A stretch of DNA of 64,000 nucleotides, taken from assembly GCF_030864355.1 (NCBI RefSeq), contig NC_083398.1:2046001-2110000 (forward strand), read 5' to 3'. Both the position numbers and the translations under genes were made by a program. The notes under the pieces are model-generated. The model saw nothing but the letters and a program-made list of their open reading frames with translations, did not search any database and had not been told where the DNA came from. Source of the stretch: Cutaneotrichosporon cavernicola (taxonomy: Eukaryota; Basidiomycota; Tremellomycetes; Trichosporonales; Trichosporonaceae). Every line of letters starts with the position of its first letter. Position 1 is the stretch's first letter. Below, in pieces: positions 37,277 to 47,348 of the stretch.

Positions 37277-40200
37277 ATGGACATGCCCCCCTCTCCCGGC
37301 TCGGGCACCCCCGTCGGCACTGTCACCCCTGCCAATGGCACCCAGACTCCATCCCAGCCTCCCTCGGAGATTGCCCTAACCCCACCCCGCGCCGCCCGCG
37401 CGACGCTGTCACCCCCCGGCCCCAGAATCAAGTGGGATGTACAGAGCCAGAAGAGGCAGAAGAAGGTTGCTGTGCTTACATCTGGCGGCGACAGCGCCGG
37501 TATGAATGCTGCAGGTGAGTAAACGCTGGGCTTGGTGCAAACAGTGATTGCTCTGGGAACATCCAACCTCCTTTCTTTCCAGACACCCCTCCCTCGTCTC
37601 GCTGGATCCATGATCCAAGCATCCATATCCACATTCTGTCCACCTGCCTCAGCGCCCCTGCACACACACGCTAACCAAAGTCCGCGCTGTGGTAAGACAG
37701 GCCATTGCCCGGTGAGTGACAATGCACGTTTGTCACGGGGCGTGCTTGGTGCCCTGTGCGCCGCATACCGACGGTTCTTAGAGGTTTAAACTGACATCAG
37801 CGGCTGCCAGGCGTACATTATCCGTGAGGGATGGGAGGGCCTGGTGCGCGGCAACACTGCCGCCGTACCGACGCCAGCTCCATCTCGTCGTGGCTCGGAG
37901 GCGCCCTCGCCTTCGATCAACGCCATGCAGACCTTCAGCTTCACCCAGTCGTTCACGCCGGAGGACCTCAAACTCGGCGCTGCCGCTGCACGCGTGACTG
38001 GTGACGTGTCCGAAGGGTCAAGTGACGACGACAGTACCGATGACGAGGACGTTCCCGTCCGGTTTAGCGACCCGATGAGAGTCGCGCCCCTCACGGCCGC
38101 TCCGCTCTCGTTCGGCTACGGCAGCCTGCTGCGCGACGGTGCGGGCGAGGCCGATATTGATGAGGACGGCGCGTTCCACATGCCCGAGGAGAATGTCGGT
38201 GGCGGCAAGACGCTGCGCGGGCGTTACATTGTGCGCGTCGGTTGGGACGATGTGCGCGGCTGGCTCGGCGAGGGTGGCACTCTCATCGGCTCGTCCCGCT
38301 GCCCCAGCTTCCGCACGCGCGAGGGTCGCCTCAAGGCCGCTCACAACCTTATTCGCTTTGGCATCGACTGCCTGGCCGTATGTGGAGGTGACGGCTCGCT
38401 CACCGGCGCCGACATGCTGCGTGCCGAGTGGCCCAGCCTTATCAAGGAGCTGAAAGGGAAGGGCGACATCACTGCCGAGGAGCTCGAAGCCCACCGCCAC
38501 CTTAACATTGTTGGTCTTGTTGGCTCGATAGACAACGACATGGCCATGACCGATCTCACTATCGGCGCAATCACGGCCCTTCACCGCATCTGCGAGGCTA
38601 TCGACTCGATTGGCTCGACTGCTTCGTCGCACTCACGAGCTTTCGTCATTGAGGTCATGGGCCGTCACTGCGGTTGGCTCGCGCTAATGGCCGGAGTGGC
38701 CACCGGTGCGGATTTCATCTTCATCCCGGAGCACCCGCCCCCCAAGCAGAACTGGGAGGATGAGATGTGTGGCGTGCTCAAGAAGCACCGCCGCCTTGGT
38801 AAGCGCAAGACCATTGTCATCGTCGCCGAGGGTGCGCTTGATAGCGACCTCAAGCCAATCAAGCCCGAGTACGTCAAAGAGATTCTCAGCGGGCGCCTCG
38901 GCCTCGATACGAGGGTCACGACCCTCGGACACACGCAGCGCGGTGGTGTCCCTGCTGCCTTTGACCGCATTCTCGTGAGCTCAGTGGTTGACTTGAAACT
39001 GACTCCAGCCCACCCTCCAGGGTGTCAAAGCTGTCGACACCCTCCTCGAGGCAACTCCCAACACGCCGTCGTACATGATCGGTATCTCGGAGAACAAGAT
39101 CACCAAGATTCCGCTGCTCGAGGCTGTCGCGCAGACCAAGAAGGTCGCGGACGCGATCGAGGCGATGGACTTTGACCTCGCTATGTCATACCGTGACTCG
39201 GAGTTTACCGACATGATCACTGCGTTCAATATCTCCTCATCGCTTCCTGCGAGCGAGAGGCTGCCGGACGACATGCGTCTGCGCATTGCCATTATCCAGT
39301 AAGACGCCTGGGTTGGGGTTTGCTGACAACAGCGTCGGCGCGCCTGCTGGAGGCATGAACGCGGCGACGCGCCAGGCTGTGCGTTTCTGCCACGAGAGAG
39401 GTCACGTCCCACTTGCGATCTACAACGGATGGGAAGGCTTACTCGATGACAATGTGAGCGAGCTCTCGTGGCTGCGTGTCGACAACTGGACGACACGTGG
39501 TGGCTCAGAGCTCGGTACGAATCGTACTCTGCCGGACGTCGACATGGGACAGGTGGCCAGCGCGTTGCAGCGTCACCAGATTGATGCCATGCTCGTCATT
39601 GGCGGTTTCGAGGGTTACAACTCTGTGCGTCTGCTCGAGAAGTCGCGTCACAACTACCCGGCGCTGTGCATCCCAATGGTGCACCTTCCCGCTACGATCT
39701 CGAACAACGTCCCTATGACCGACTTCTCGCTCGGCTCTGACACGTCGCTGAACGCTCTCGTCGTCGCCGCAGACGCTATCAAGCAGAGTGCGGCTGCATC
39801 GCGCAACCGTGTCTTCGTCGTCGACGTGCAGGGCGGCATGAGTGGTTACATTGCCGTACTCGGTGCCCTCGCAGTTGGTGCTCTGTTAGTCTACACGCCA
39901 GAGCAGGGGATCAACCTCTCGTGCCTTGTCGAGGATGTCGAGTTCCTGAAGGAGCGCTACGCCCTCGACGAGAAGGGCAAGAGTGAGGGGCGGCTCGTCA
40001 TCCGCTCCGAGAAGTCGTCCAGCGTGTACACGACCGAGGTGATCACCAACATCTTGAAGGAGGAGGGTGCAGACCTGTTCGATGCGCGCTCGGCCTCGCT
40101 CGGCCATACGCTGCAGGGCGGCGTGCCCTCGCCTCTTGACCGGACGCGTGCTGCCCGTCTGGCAATGCTCTCCATGCAGTTCCTGGAGAAGCATGCGCAG

Positions 40201-40488
40201 CCGGGCTCGCAGGCGTTCCACCGCCGCCGCGCGGGTGAGGAGATGATTGGGCACGAGACTGCGGCCATGATCGCCATCCGCGGCAGCAAGATTGTCTTTG
40301 CGAGCATGAGCGATGTCCAGAACCACACGGACATGAAGCGCCGCCGCGGCACCGACGTCTGGTGGGCCGGTGTAAAAGGACTCACCGAGGTTATGGGAGG
40401 TCGCACCGGCGTGCTCGTCGACATGGACCGGCAGGTGCGCAACAAGGCGCGCTTCCGCCGGGAGAGCATCCGGTCGCAGGCGTTTTGA
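37277..40488 (+). CDS. PFK1: ATP-dependent 6-phosphofructokinase, fungal type
   Basis: Committing step of glycolysis, fructose-6-phosphate to fructose-1,6-bisphosphate. Exons 37277-37514, 37681-37711, 37801-38974, 39009-39298 and 39333-40488 give 962 residues, the duplicated eukaryotic form. Catalytic half: VLTSGGDSAGMNAAVRA, GGTLIG, VCGGDGSLTGA, GSIDNDMAMTDLTIG, EVMGRHCGWLAL, TTLGHTQRGG. Regulatory half: GAPAGGMNAATRQAV, LVIGGFEGY, PATISNNVP, SLGHTLQGG. Between REGWEGLVRG and YIVRVGWDDVRGWL it carries an extra segment of about 115 residues (about 107-222), Ser/Pro- then acid-rich (RRGSEAPSPS, EGSSDDDSTDDEDV). Exon 2 is only 31 nt. First introns are longer (166, 89 nt), later ones 34 nt. Confidence 0.96.
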
Positions 40489-40923
40489 GCTGCTGCCATT
40501 CCATTTATGGAATGTAGCGAGTGCGATTCAGGCAAGTTGAATTGCTGCTGCCCTGGCCTCGTAGCCTCTTGATTACAAAGTATCACTTGAAGTATTCCCT
40601 TTCTTAAGTCTTGCAAGTAGTGAAGTGATGCATAGATTGACTGTGCGGTGGGGTGATGATAATCTCCGCTCATGTCCGATTCGGTCGGACGGCGATGCAA
40701 CAATACGCTCTCGACAAGGGTGTGCTTTTGCTAACACTTATGCATCCAGTGTTGGACGAAAACCCATGTCATTCGGCCTTACAGCGGGAATCGGAGGGAT
40801 GAATCACCACCTAATCCCACCCGGATCAGCGGACCGGACTCCGGACCGGGCATCCGGTCAAAGCTCTCTGGGTTATATTCTCCACACCTCATCTTGCAGA
40901 TCCATTTCCCATTCAACAACAAC
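40489..40923. other. Polyol dehydrogenase promoter region
   Basis: 435 bp. The proximal part is rich in CCGG words: GCGGACCGGACTCCGGACC+GG at about 40,830-40,849, then CATCCGG. A TTATATTC element lies near 40,873. No gene seen. Confidence 0.55.
40838..40849 (+). promoter_or_regulatory. ACTCCGGACCGG motif
   Basis: Exact 12-nt match to the element upstream of the L-fuconate dehydratase (28,710). It sits 75 bp before the dehydrogenase start and contains the CGG-N-CCG core expected for a Zn2Cys6 factor. Functional status is inference. Confidence 0.45.
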
Positions 40924-42327
40924 ATGACTGTCGCTACCCCCTCATTCGCAGGCAAGACGACCCAGAAGGCGGCTGTGTGCCATGGCGCATTGGATCTGCG
41001 TGTGGTGAGTTGTCCCACCTCTCGTATTGGGAGGAAAGGGTTGGGCAAGCTGACATTCAGGAGGACCGTCCGGTGCGCGAGCCGAAGGAGGGAGAAGTGC
41101 AGGTCGCTATGGGTGTTTCTGGACTGTGTGGTTCTGATCGTGAGTACGACGAGTGGGGAGAGGGTTTGGAGGGGTGATGGGTCTGCGCGGATGAGTGGCA
41201 GCTCCCATGAGTTCAGTGGCCAGGCAGGCATCCATCTATGGATGGATGCCTGCTCACCTCACCCCACGCCACCCCCCAAACCCCAATCGCACGCCGCCTC
41301 GCTTCGATCGGCAGCCCTAACCCCAGTCCACTACTATCTCCACGGCGCCAACGGGACCTTCAAGATCCGCGACCCCCTTGTTCTGGGCCACGAATCGTGC
41401 GGTATCGTGACCGCCGTTGGGCCCAACACCAACCTGTCGGTCGGCGACCGTGTCGCCCTCGAAGTCGGCATCAGCTGCCGCACCTGCTCGTACTGCAAGG
41501 ACGGACGGTACAACCTGTGCCCAAACATGCGTTTCTGCAGCTCGGCCAAGACGCACCCCCACCTCGACGGCACGCTGTGCGAAGTCATGGTCCACCCCGC
41601 GCACCTGTGCCACCTCCTCCCGAAGGGGGTTAGCATGACCGAGGCGGCCCTTGCTGAGCCCCTCTCGGTGGTGCTTCACGCATACAAGAAGGCTGCGCTT
41701 CGTCCGGGAGCCAAGGTGCTCGTTATTGGGGCTGGTGCGGTCGGATTGCTCGCGGCAAGCTTGGTCAAGGCTTGTGGAGCAAGCACTGTTGTGAGCGTCG
41801 ATATCGAGGAGACCAAGCTCGGGTTTGCCAAGGAGATGGGATGGGCCGACACTACTTTCACCCTTCCCAAGGGACCACGCGTTTCGGGAGCAGAGAGCCT
41901 TGAGGCCGCCAAGGCTAACTGGGACCTCCTGAAGGCTTCGCCAGCCATTGTGGAGAACGGTTTGGAGAACGGATTCGACGCCGTATTCGAGTGCACGGGT
42001 GTCGAGCCTTGCATGCAGCTCGCTTGCTATGCCGCTGCGACGGGCGGAAAGGTCCTCTTCGTCGGTATGGGCACGCCCAACATGCTCCTCCCCGCCGCGG
42101 CGACCCTTCTCCGTGAGGTCGACCTCCACGGCGTGTTCCGTTACGCCAACTGCTACCCCGAGGCACTTGCGCTTCTTGGCGCTGGACGGCTGGGCGATGT
42201 CGCCAAGATGGTCACGCACCGCTACCCCCTCGACCGGGCAGGCGAGGCCTTCGAGGCCGTCAAGGCTGGACGGGATGCTGAGGGCAAGGCTGTGATTAAG
42301 GTTGTGGTGGGGACTGAGCTTGACTAG
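40924..42327 (+). CDS. Zinc-dependent polyol dehydrogenase (sorbitol/xylitol/L-arabinitol type)
   Basis: Medium-chain dehydrogenase oxidising a sugar alcohol with NAD. Exons 40924-41004, 41061-41139 and 41327-42327 give 386 residues. Catalytic zinc ligands are in SGLCGSDLHYY and LGHESCGIV; structural zinc cysteines are intact in CRTCSYCKDGRYNLC. The nucleotide fold has GAGAVGLLAA and an acidic residue at the end of strand two (VVSVDIEETK), which favours NAD over NADP. ECTGVEPC and GMGTPNMLLP are standard for the sorbitol-dehydrogenase group. I cannot tell xylitol, sorbitol and L-arabinitol dehydrogenase apart from sequence alone. The second intron (187 nt) holds a perfect 13-bp hairpin. The promoter shares a CGG motif with the L-fuconate dehydratase. 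Confidence 0.92.
   Translation: MTVATPSFAGKTTQKAAVCHGALDLRVVSCPTSRIGRKGLGKLTFRRTVRCASRRREKCRSLWVFLDCVVLIVSTTSGERVWRGDGSARMSGSSHEFSGQAGIHLWMDACSPHPTPPPKPQSHAASLRSAALTPVHYYLHGANGTFKIRDPLVLGHESCGIVTAVGPNTNLSVGDRVALEVGISCRTCSYCKDGRYNLCPNMRFCSSAKTHPHLDGTLCEVMVHPAHLCHLLPKGVSMTEAALAEPLSVVLHAYKKAALRPGAKVLVIGAGAVGLLAASLVKACGASTVVSVDIEETKLGFAKEMGWADTTFTLPKGPRVSGAESLEAAKANWDLLKASPAIVENGLENGFDAVFECTGVEPCMQLACYAAATGGKVLFVGMGTPNMLLPAAATLLREVDLHGVFRYANCYPEALALLGAGRLGDVAKMVTHRYPLDRAGEAFEAVKAGRDAEGKAVIKVVVGTELD
41224..41253 (+). other. Perfect 13-bp hairpin in intron 2 of polyol dehydrogenase
   Basis: GCAGGCATCCATC, loop TATG, then the exact reverse complement GATGGATGCCTGC. It lies near the middle of the 187-nt intron. 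It would fold in the pre-mRNA and shorten the effective distance to the acceptor. Confidence 0.85.
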
Positions 42328-42379
42328 TGGGCAGATTAGACTATGCATTCGTACATCTACTGGGAGGTTCGCTCCAATG

Positions 42380-43030
42380 TTACGGTCCCAGGTTCTTCAC
42401 CTCTGTCTCGCTGACCTTGCAGCCTGGGTAGCGGATCGTCCATTCCTCTGCGGAGCGGAGGAATATCTCCTTCCCAGGTGCAGGGAGGGTACGGGACGGA
42501 AAGAGGCCGGCGTGGACATAGTACATGTTAGTTTCTTGCCCACCGATGTCGTACAGAGATCTGGGTGAGCGGATGGATCGTTCGACAAATGATATCCGGC
42601 AGGACAGGTAAAGCGGGCCGTGGAGGGTTATAAGTGGGAGGACGAGATGGTAATGGAGGACGACGGGTCAGGCAAAGCACTGACCGAGCGAGACACTCAC
42701 GACCCGCAGTTCCCACAGAAGTAGCGCTTGACGGTCACCCCCGCGTCGCTCTTGTTCGCGTATCCACTCGGGTAGCCGGTGATGGTGACCTTGTCGCGGG
42801 AGACGGGAAGGAGAAACGCGGCACTGGCGTCAGCTAGATGTGACAACACAGCTGGACGTACATGGCGCCAGTGAACTGGCGGCAATCGGTACAGTCTATG
42901 TGAGCGGGCCAGAGGAAGGAGGGAAGAGGACGGGAGGGGGGGGATGAGATCACTCACGACACACATGTACAGCGTCAGGCTTTGCATTTATACGGACCTT
43001 GATGCCGCGACAAAGGCAGGAGCCTTCCAT
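42380..43030 (-). CDS. GFA/CENP-V-type zinc-binding protein, copy 1
   Basis: Small protein of the glutathione-dependent formaldehyde-activating enzyme / CENP-V fold. Exons 43030-42958, 42895-42862, 42823-42701 and 42560-42380 give 136 residues. Zinc cysteines follow the family pattern: GSCLCRG, VCHCTDCRQFTGA, YFCGNCGS. The last exon codes NMYYVHAGLF and EEWTIRYPG. Joining exons 1 and 2 creates the CHCxDC motif, which supports the splice. Family members are mostly uncharacterised, and formaldehyde activation should not be assumed. Its 3' end converges on the polyol dehydrogenase with only 52 bp between. A paralog lies at 46.8-47.3 kb. Confidence 0.85.
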
Positions 43031-43529
43031 TGTTGATGTTGTGATAGCGGCAAGAGCGGATGGGAAGTTGTGGCATGTGGGAAGGAACGACGTCATTTCG
43101 ATGGTGGCCGGGGAATGGGGCCAAAGTGGCACATCTAGCTTGTGGCACTGATGCGGCGCACTGAAGTGCTGATGCGCTAATGCCTAATGCCCACCAAGGT
43201 GATGAATAGTGCGAAAATGATTACTGGGCCACGGAGCCAAGTACTGATCGTGCTGAGTGCCAAGTAGCATGTTGGTGCGAGGCTACAAATAACGAAGGTT
43301 GCCACTGGCAATACATAAACCCATCGTGACTCCGTGTCCTTTGTCAACCTGCGCATCCACCTGTCCTCCATCTTCCTCACCACACCTATTCCTGTCTCTA
43401 CCACTGTATCTGCCGACATCTACTCTCCTCTCTGTATTCCCCACCTTATCTCCACGGCGCAGAACCCAACGTCACCGCGTGACCTGCCGTCCCGGGCCCA
43501 ACGGCCTCGAGTCCCATCCTTCCACCTCG
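43031..43529. other. Divergent region GFA copy 1 / orphan gene
   Basis: About 500 bp. The plus-strand frame is open from 43,299 but reads as CT-rich leader sequence (runs of Ser, Pro, Leu, Thr), so I treat it as promoter and 5' leader of the orphan gene. Confidence 0.45.
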
Positions 43530-44438
43530 ATGATGTCCCAAGAACCCTCAAAGGATGATGCATCGGCCCCCAGCCAGCTGAATCTCATACGACCATCTAA
43601 CTGTACAGGTCTCATCAGTTGCCAAGAACATGACCTCGATGTCGTGGACCAAGACCGCCATTCCTCCTCCGCCACGATTCCTCCAGCCCCGTCTATCCCA
43701 TTGAGACTCCTAAACCCTCGCGCCCCGCCATTCGTCTTTGGCGGAGACTGGAAAGGAGGCGCCCTCCCTTCCCTTACGCAAGCTGCAGCGAGCAAGCTCT
43801 CGACTGCCTGCAATACCCCAGCTGAATCTTCGACGTCGACGCTTCCATCTCCTCTAGTTGACTCGTCCGGCTTCCAGCCGACACACTCTGCCATCCACTC
43901 CACACCTTCTGGCCAAAACATAATCCCACCTTCCTACCGCGACCTAAAGGCAAGACTGCCTCCGGTGTTTCCTCATCCTACCATTTGCATTCACATCACT
44001 CTTAAACTCGAGGAAACGATCGTGCTCTCAGGCTTTACGCCCCTTACCAAGGCTGGATCCTCTCCCAAACTGCCTCAACTCCGGAAGATCGATTACCTCA
44101 GTATTACGGCCAACGGAGTTTCTTTGAAGGTGTTGGACTGTCTGTCGCAAGAAGGGGAAGCGATCCTACGAAATGTGCAGGCGACAACTTGGATCGGCCG
44201 TCGTTCTGTTAACATCCGTACATTCCGCCACTTGGGGAACTTTCCCCTTACTTTTGAATCGATCTGGGGCGGTGTTGGGATCGAGAAGGGAGTCGACGAC
44301 TACAAAATTTCCATTCGACGGGGTTCGTTTCCAAGTCTCCACCGCTCAAGTCTTCTATACAAGTCACAGCCCCAACCTCGTCTTAAACCTCCCCACCTGC
44401 TTATTTCCACTTCTCCATCCCTTCCTTTGTCGTCGTAA
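43530..44438 (+). CDS. Orphan protein of unknown function
   Basis: Open frame of 302 residues from MMSQEPSKDD. I do not recognise a family. The first 130 residues are Ser/Thr/Pro-rich; a more ordered part follows (HPTICIHITLKLEETIVLSGF, LRKIDYLSITANGVSLKVLD, TFRHLGNFPLTFESIWGG). The frame is open upstream to 43,299, so the start is uncertain. From about 44,290 another frame is also open and reads plausibly (VRFQVSTAQVFYTSHSPNL), so the 3' end may be altered by an intron or frameshift I cannot place. Codon bias is weaker than in neighbours. Could be a lineage-specific gene or a spurious frame. Confidence 0.4.
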   Translation: MMSQEPSKDDASAPSQLNLIRPSNCTGLISCQEHDLDVVDQDRHSSSATIPPAPSIPLRLLNPRAPPFVFGGDWKGGALPSLTQAAASKLSTACNTPAESSTSTLPSPLVDSSGFQPTHSAIHSTPSGQNIIPPSYRDLKARLPPVFPHPTICIHITLKLEETIVLSGFTPLTKAGSSPKLPQLRKIDYLSITANGVSLKVLDCLSQEGEAILRNVQATTWIGRRSVNIRTFRHLGNFPLTFESIWGGVGIEKGVDDYKISIRRGSFPSLHRSSLLYKSQPQPRLKPPHLLISTSPSLPLSS

Positions 44439-44664
44439 ACTATTCCATCTCAGCTACCATTTCCAGACCAACATCTTCCTCGGAAAGGAACGCAGCCCGT
44501 TCTTCCCAATACTCGCATCTCCTGTGAGGAACAGAACCATGGCCGCTTAGGTACAGTAGAACCACCGACGAATACTGTACTACTGTAGGCACCATCGAGA
44601 TACCTCCTCCTTCCCATTCAAGTGAAAACCTCTATAGTTGCATGTCTAGATGATACAAGGGCTC

Positions 44665-46356
44665 TTACAGGATGCCACCCACCCTACCACTGACCCGGAA
44701 CTTGGATCCCATCGCACACATGGCACCGACAAGGCACACGACACCTGTGAATATCCCGACGGCACGATATCCGGCATCAGTGACAAACCCGTCCGTGGTG
44801 GTGTGCTTGTTGACAAACGCGCCATTGATCGGAGGCCCAGTGAGGGAGAACACTGCGACAACGGCCCACAGAATTCCGACGCGCAAGCCGATCTCGTGTG
44901 CGGGACCAGTGGTGGCAATACACGCCGGGATGATTGCGATGTACATCCCCACGAAGAGGCCGTACGTCGCGGCACAGGCGACGACCTGAGCGACGGTATG
45001 CAAGGGAATCCAGAATGCGAAGCAGACGATGGTCATCCCGCTCGCGGCTGTGATGAGGACGTTGAACGCGCCCCAGTGGTCGCCGGCCGAGGCGAGCATG
45101 CGGCCAACGGTGGAGGCGGCGTTAATGAAGCTCACGCAGTAGAACGCGAGGGAGGAGGACGCGCCGAGTTGTGCCGCGCGGCCAGAGACGTAGAAGAAGG
45201 GCGAATAGAGGCTGGTGTTAGTGGCTCGCGGGCCGAGTTGGAGGAGGGTAAAGTGGACATGAATGATCCCGGTGACTCACCCCCAGAACACGGCCGAGAC
45301 ACTCGCGGTGAGTAGAATAAACGGCACCTCGCGGAAGGGTTGGAAGACCTTGGCCCAAGTGGTTGGCGTCTTGCGCGGTAACCTAGTGCGGACGAGTGCG
45401 CATCCGATGGAGAAGAGGGCGAGTGCGATGAACCCGGCAGTGCGGAGGGCCCACGGGAAGCCTGGTGTTAGTGGGCTTTCTCCAACTATGCCACTTGGCT
45501 TATCCGGCTCCAAATGGACCTCGGACACTGCTCGGATGATGGAACGCTCAGACCTGGCGGTGCGAAGCGGGAGGGTGACTCACCAATCTTGTTGATTAGT
45601 TCGTTGAACGCGATGGGCCAAACTGTTCCGCCCGCACCGGAACTCGCACCGACGATCGCCATGGCTAATGCGCGACGTCGTCGGAACCAGTGGCCTGGAA
45701 CTGCGATGGTGGGGTGGAAGATGAGGGCCGAGCCGATACCGAAGAGGACGCCTTGGCAGAGCATGAGCTGGTAGAATTTTGTGCTCACTGTGGTCAGCCG
45801 AGCGAACTGGAGGGACTGGAAGAGCCGGAGTCACTCACGGGATACAAACATCAGACTGAGCACGATGATGATGGATCCGGGGATGATGAGGACGTGTGCG
45901 CCGTGCGCGTCGAACCACCTGCCGACAACGAGGCCGCCGAAGAACAATAGGAACTGCTGGACACCGCCGATCCACGCGATCGTGTCGGGTGACGTAGTTG
46001 ACAGGATCGTCTTCTCGTAGTAATCCTGGAAGACACCAAAGGTGTTGACTGGGGTCAGCGCGTCCAGGCCGAGCGAGCGGGCGAGTAACTGGGCGTGGAC
46101 CCTGGCAAGCAAAGAGTGCAATAGGGGTAGATGCGAGTCTTTGGGGTGACTCACTCAGGCCGAATTGGACAAACTGCATAAGAAAGCAGCCGGCGATACA
46201 CAACCATGCCTGCAGTCCGCCATCTGGTGGATCGAGGGTGTGAGCTGGGGCACTATCTTCGGTGGGGCTATCTTCGGTGGGATTGAGCGATGGCGAGTCG
46301 GGTATTTTGGACTTTTCCTCGGCGTCCAAGGCCGGGAGGCCACCGTTGGTAGCCAT
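44665..46356 (-). CDS. MFS transporter, monocarboxylate-porter (MCT) type
   Basis: Twelve-helix plasma-membrane carrier of the fungal monocarboxylate transporter-like group. Exons 46356-46155, 46048-45839, 45787-45584, 45461-45281 and 45211-44665 give 447 residues. The family signature PPDGGLQAWLCIAGCF opens helix 1, followed by INTFGVFQDYYE and WIGGVQQFLLFFGGLVVGRWFD. HWFRRRRALAMAIVGASSGAGGTVWP (split over helix 4-5) and the second half (GRMLASAGDHWGAFNV) are typical. A short acidic, Ser/Pro-rich N-terminus precedes helix 1. Substrate cannot be assigned; fungal relatives transport riboflavin, nicotinate or organic acids, or have no known substrate. Five joins each restore a helix without gaps. 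Confidence 0.9.
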
Positions 46357-46787
46357 TCTGATGGGTGTGAAGCTAAACAGGTGAGTGGGCAACTCGAAAA
46401 TGATGGCGGTATATGAGGTCTGCATTGCTTCAGCTCTTCATTTCGCTGAGGCTGACGCGGTCGACGGGTTTGGCCGTTCCGCGGCGCCGAGGAGAGTGGA
46501 GCCGTTTGTTGTCACCGAGACTTGCGGCGAATAGATTTGGGACCCGAGTCTGACTAACTGGATGTATGTCCTCCGGCTATCTAAGCGGCATTCTGGACGG
46601 TGTACTGACACATTCATACAAACGTCATTCAAACGACATCTCTGAAGCGGGCTGTGCTTATTCAGATCCATGGAGATAACGCGTACTGCTCGGCGTTCAA
46701 GGGTCAAGGAGCGAGTCCATGATAAGAGGCATAAACTTGATCTGCGACGGCACTACTGCGCTACGGGTACGGCACTATTGCACTGCT
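46357..46787. other. MFS transporter upstream region
   Basis: 431 bp between two minus-strand genes. No gene; a minus-strand 89-codon frame has no homologous look. Confidence 0.5.
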
Positions 46788-47348
46788 CTACATCTTGTCC
46801 AGCGCCGTGACGCCCTCGATCGGCTTGTCCCACTTCTCAGCACTGCTCCGGTAGATGTAGATGCTGGGCTTGGGGAGCGTTCCGGGCGGGAAGAGGCCTG
46901 GTGTCAGTCTTGAGTCTTGAGTCTTGAGTCAAGCTTGAGTCTGTTCTGCTCCCCCTCCCACACCCTCCCCGTCTTCTCATCTACTCTCTTTCCCCCAGCT
47001 CCTCAATCCTCCTCGCCAACACAGGATGGACTCACCAGAATTCACAACCACCATCTTACCACCGTGGAACGTCGTCTTGCCATAAATCGAGCTCCCGCAC
47101 TTGGTGCAAAAGTGGCGCTGGAAAGTGTTTCCCGCATCCGTCCTCTTCTCGTACATCTTGATACTCTCCTCTCCCGCAAAGGTAACATTATCCGGCGTGA
47201 CCTGGAGGTACTCTCCACCGCGGCCGCTTCCCGTAGCCTGTCGACAATCGGTACACGCGCACACCTCTAGTCCCTCGGCGTTGACCGGCGCAGTGTCCTT
47301 GATCGTAACGGTGACGGCGCGGCAGAGGCAGGTTCCTGTGAGTGACAT
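46788..47348 (-). CDS. GFA/CENP-V-type zinc-binding protein, copy 2
   Basis: Second member of the same family as the gene at 42.4-43.0 kb, but with two exons (47348-47036, 46897-46788) and 140 residues. Zinc ligands: GTCLCRAV, EVCACTDCRQATG, HFCTKCGSSIYG. The ending LPKPSIYIYRSSAEKWDKP is characteristic of the fungal subgroup. I start at MSLTGTCLC; the frame is open further upstream. The two copies differ strongly in sequence and intron positions, so the duplication is old. The intron contains a TCTTGAG tandem repeat. Confidence 0.88.
46908..46928. repeat. Three TCTTGAG tandem heptamers in an intron
   Basis: Three exact head-to-tail copies near the acceptor end of the intron of GFA copy 2, followed by a related CAAGCTTGAG. 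Simple repeat. Confidence 0.85.

Noticed and set aside
41317..42348. 343-codon minus-strand frame
   Set aside because: Antisense of the polyol dehydrogenase, open for the same codon-bias reason.
43299..43529. Upstream in-frame extension of the orphan gene
   Set aside because: The extra 77 residues look like translated CT-rich leader; the ATG-ATG at 43,530 is a better start.
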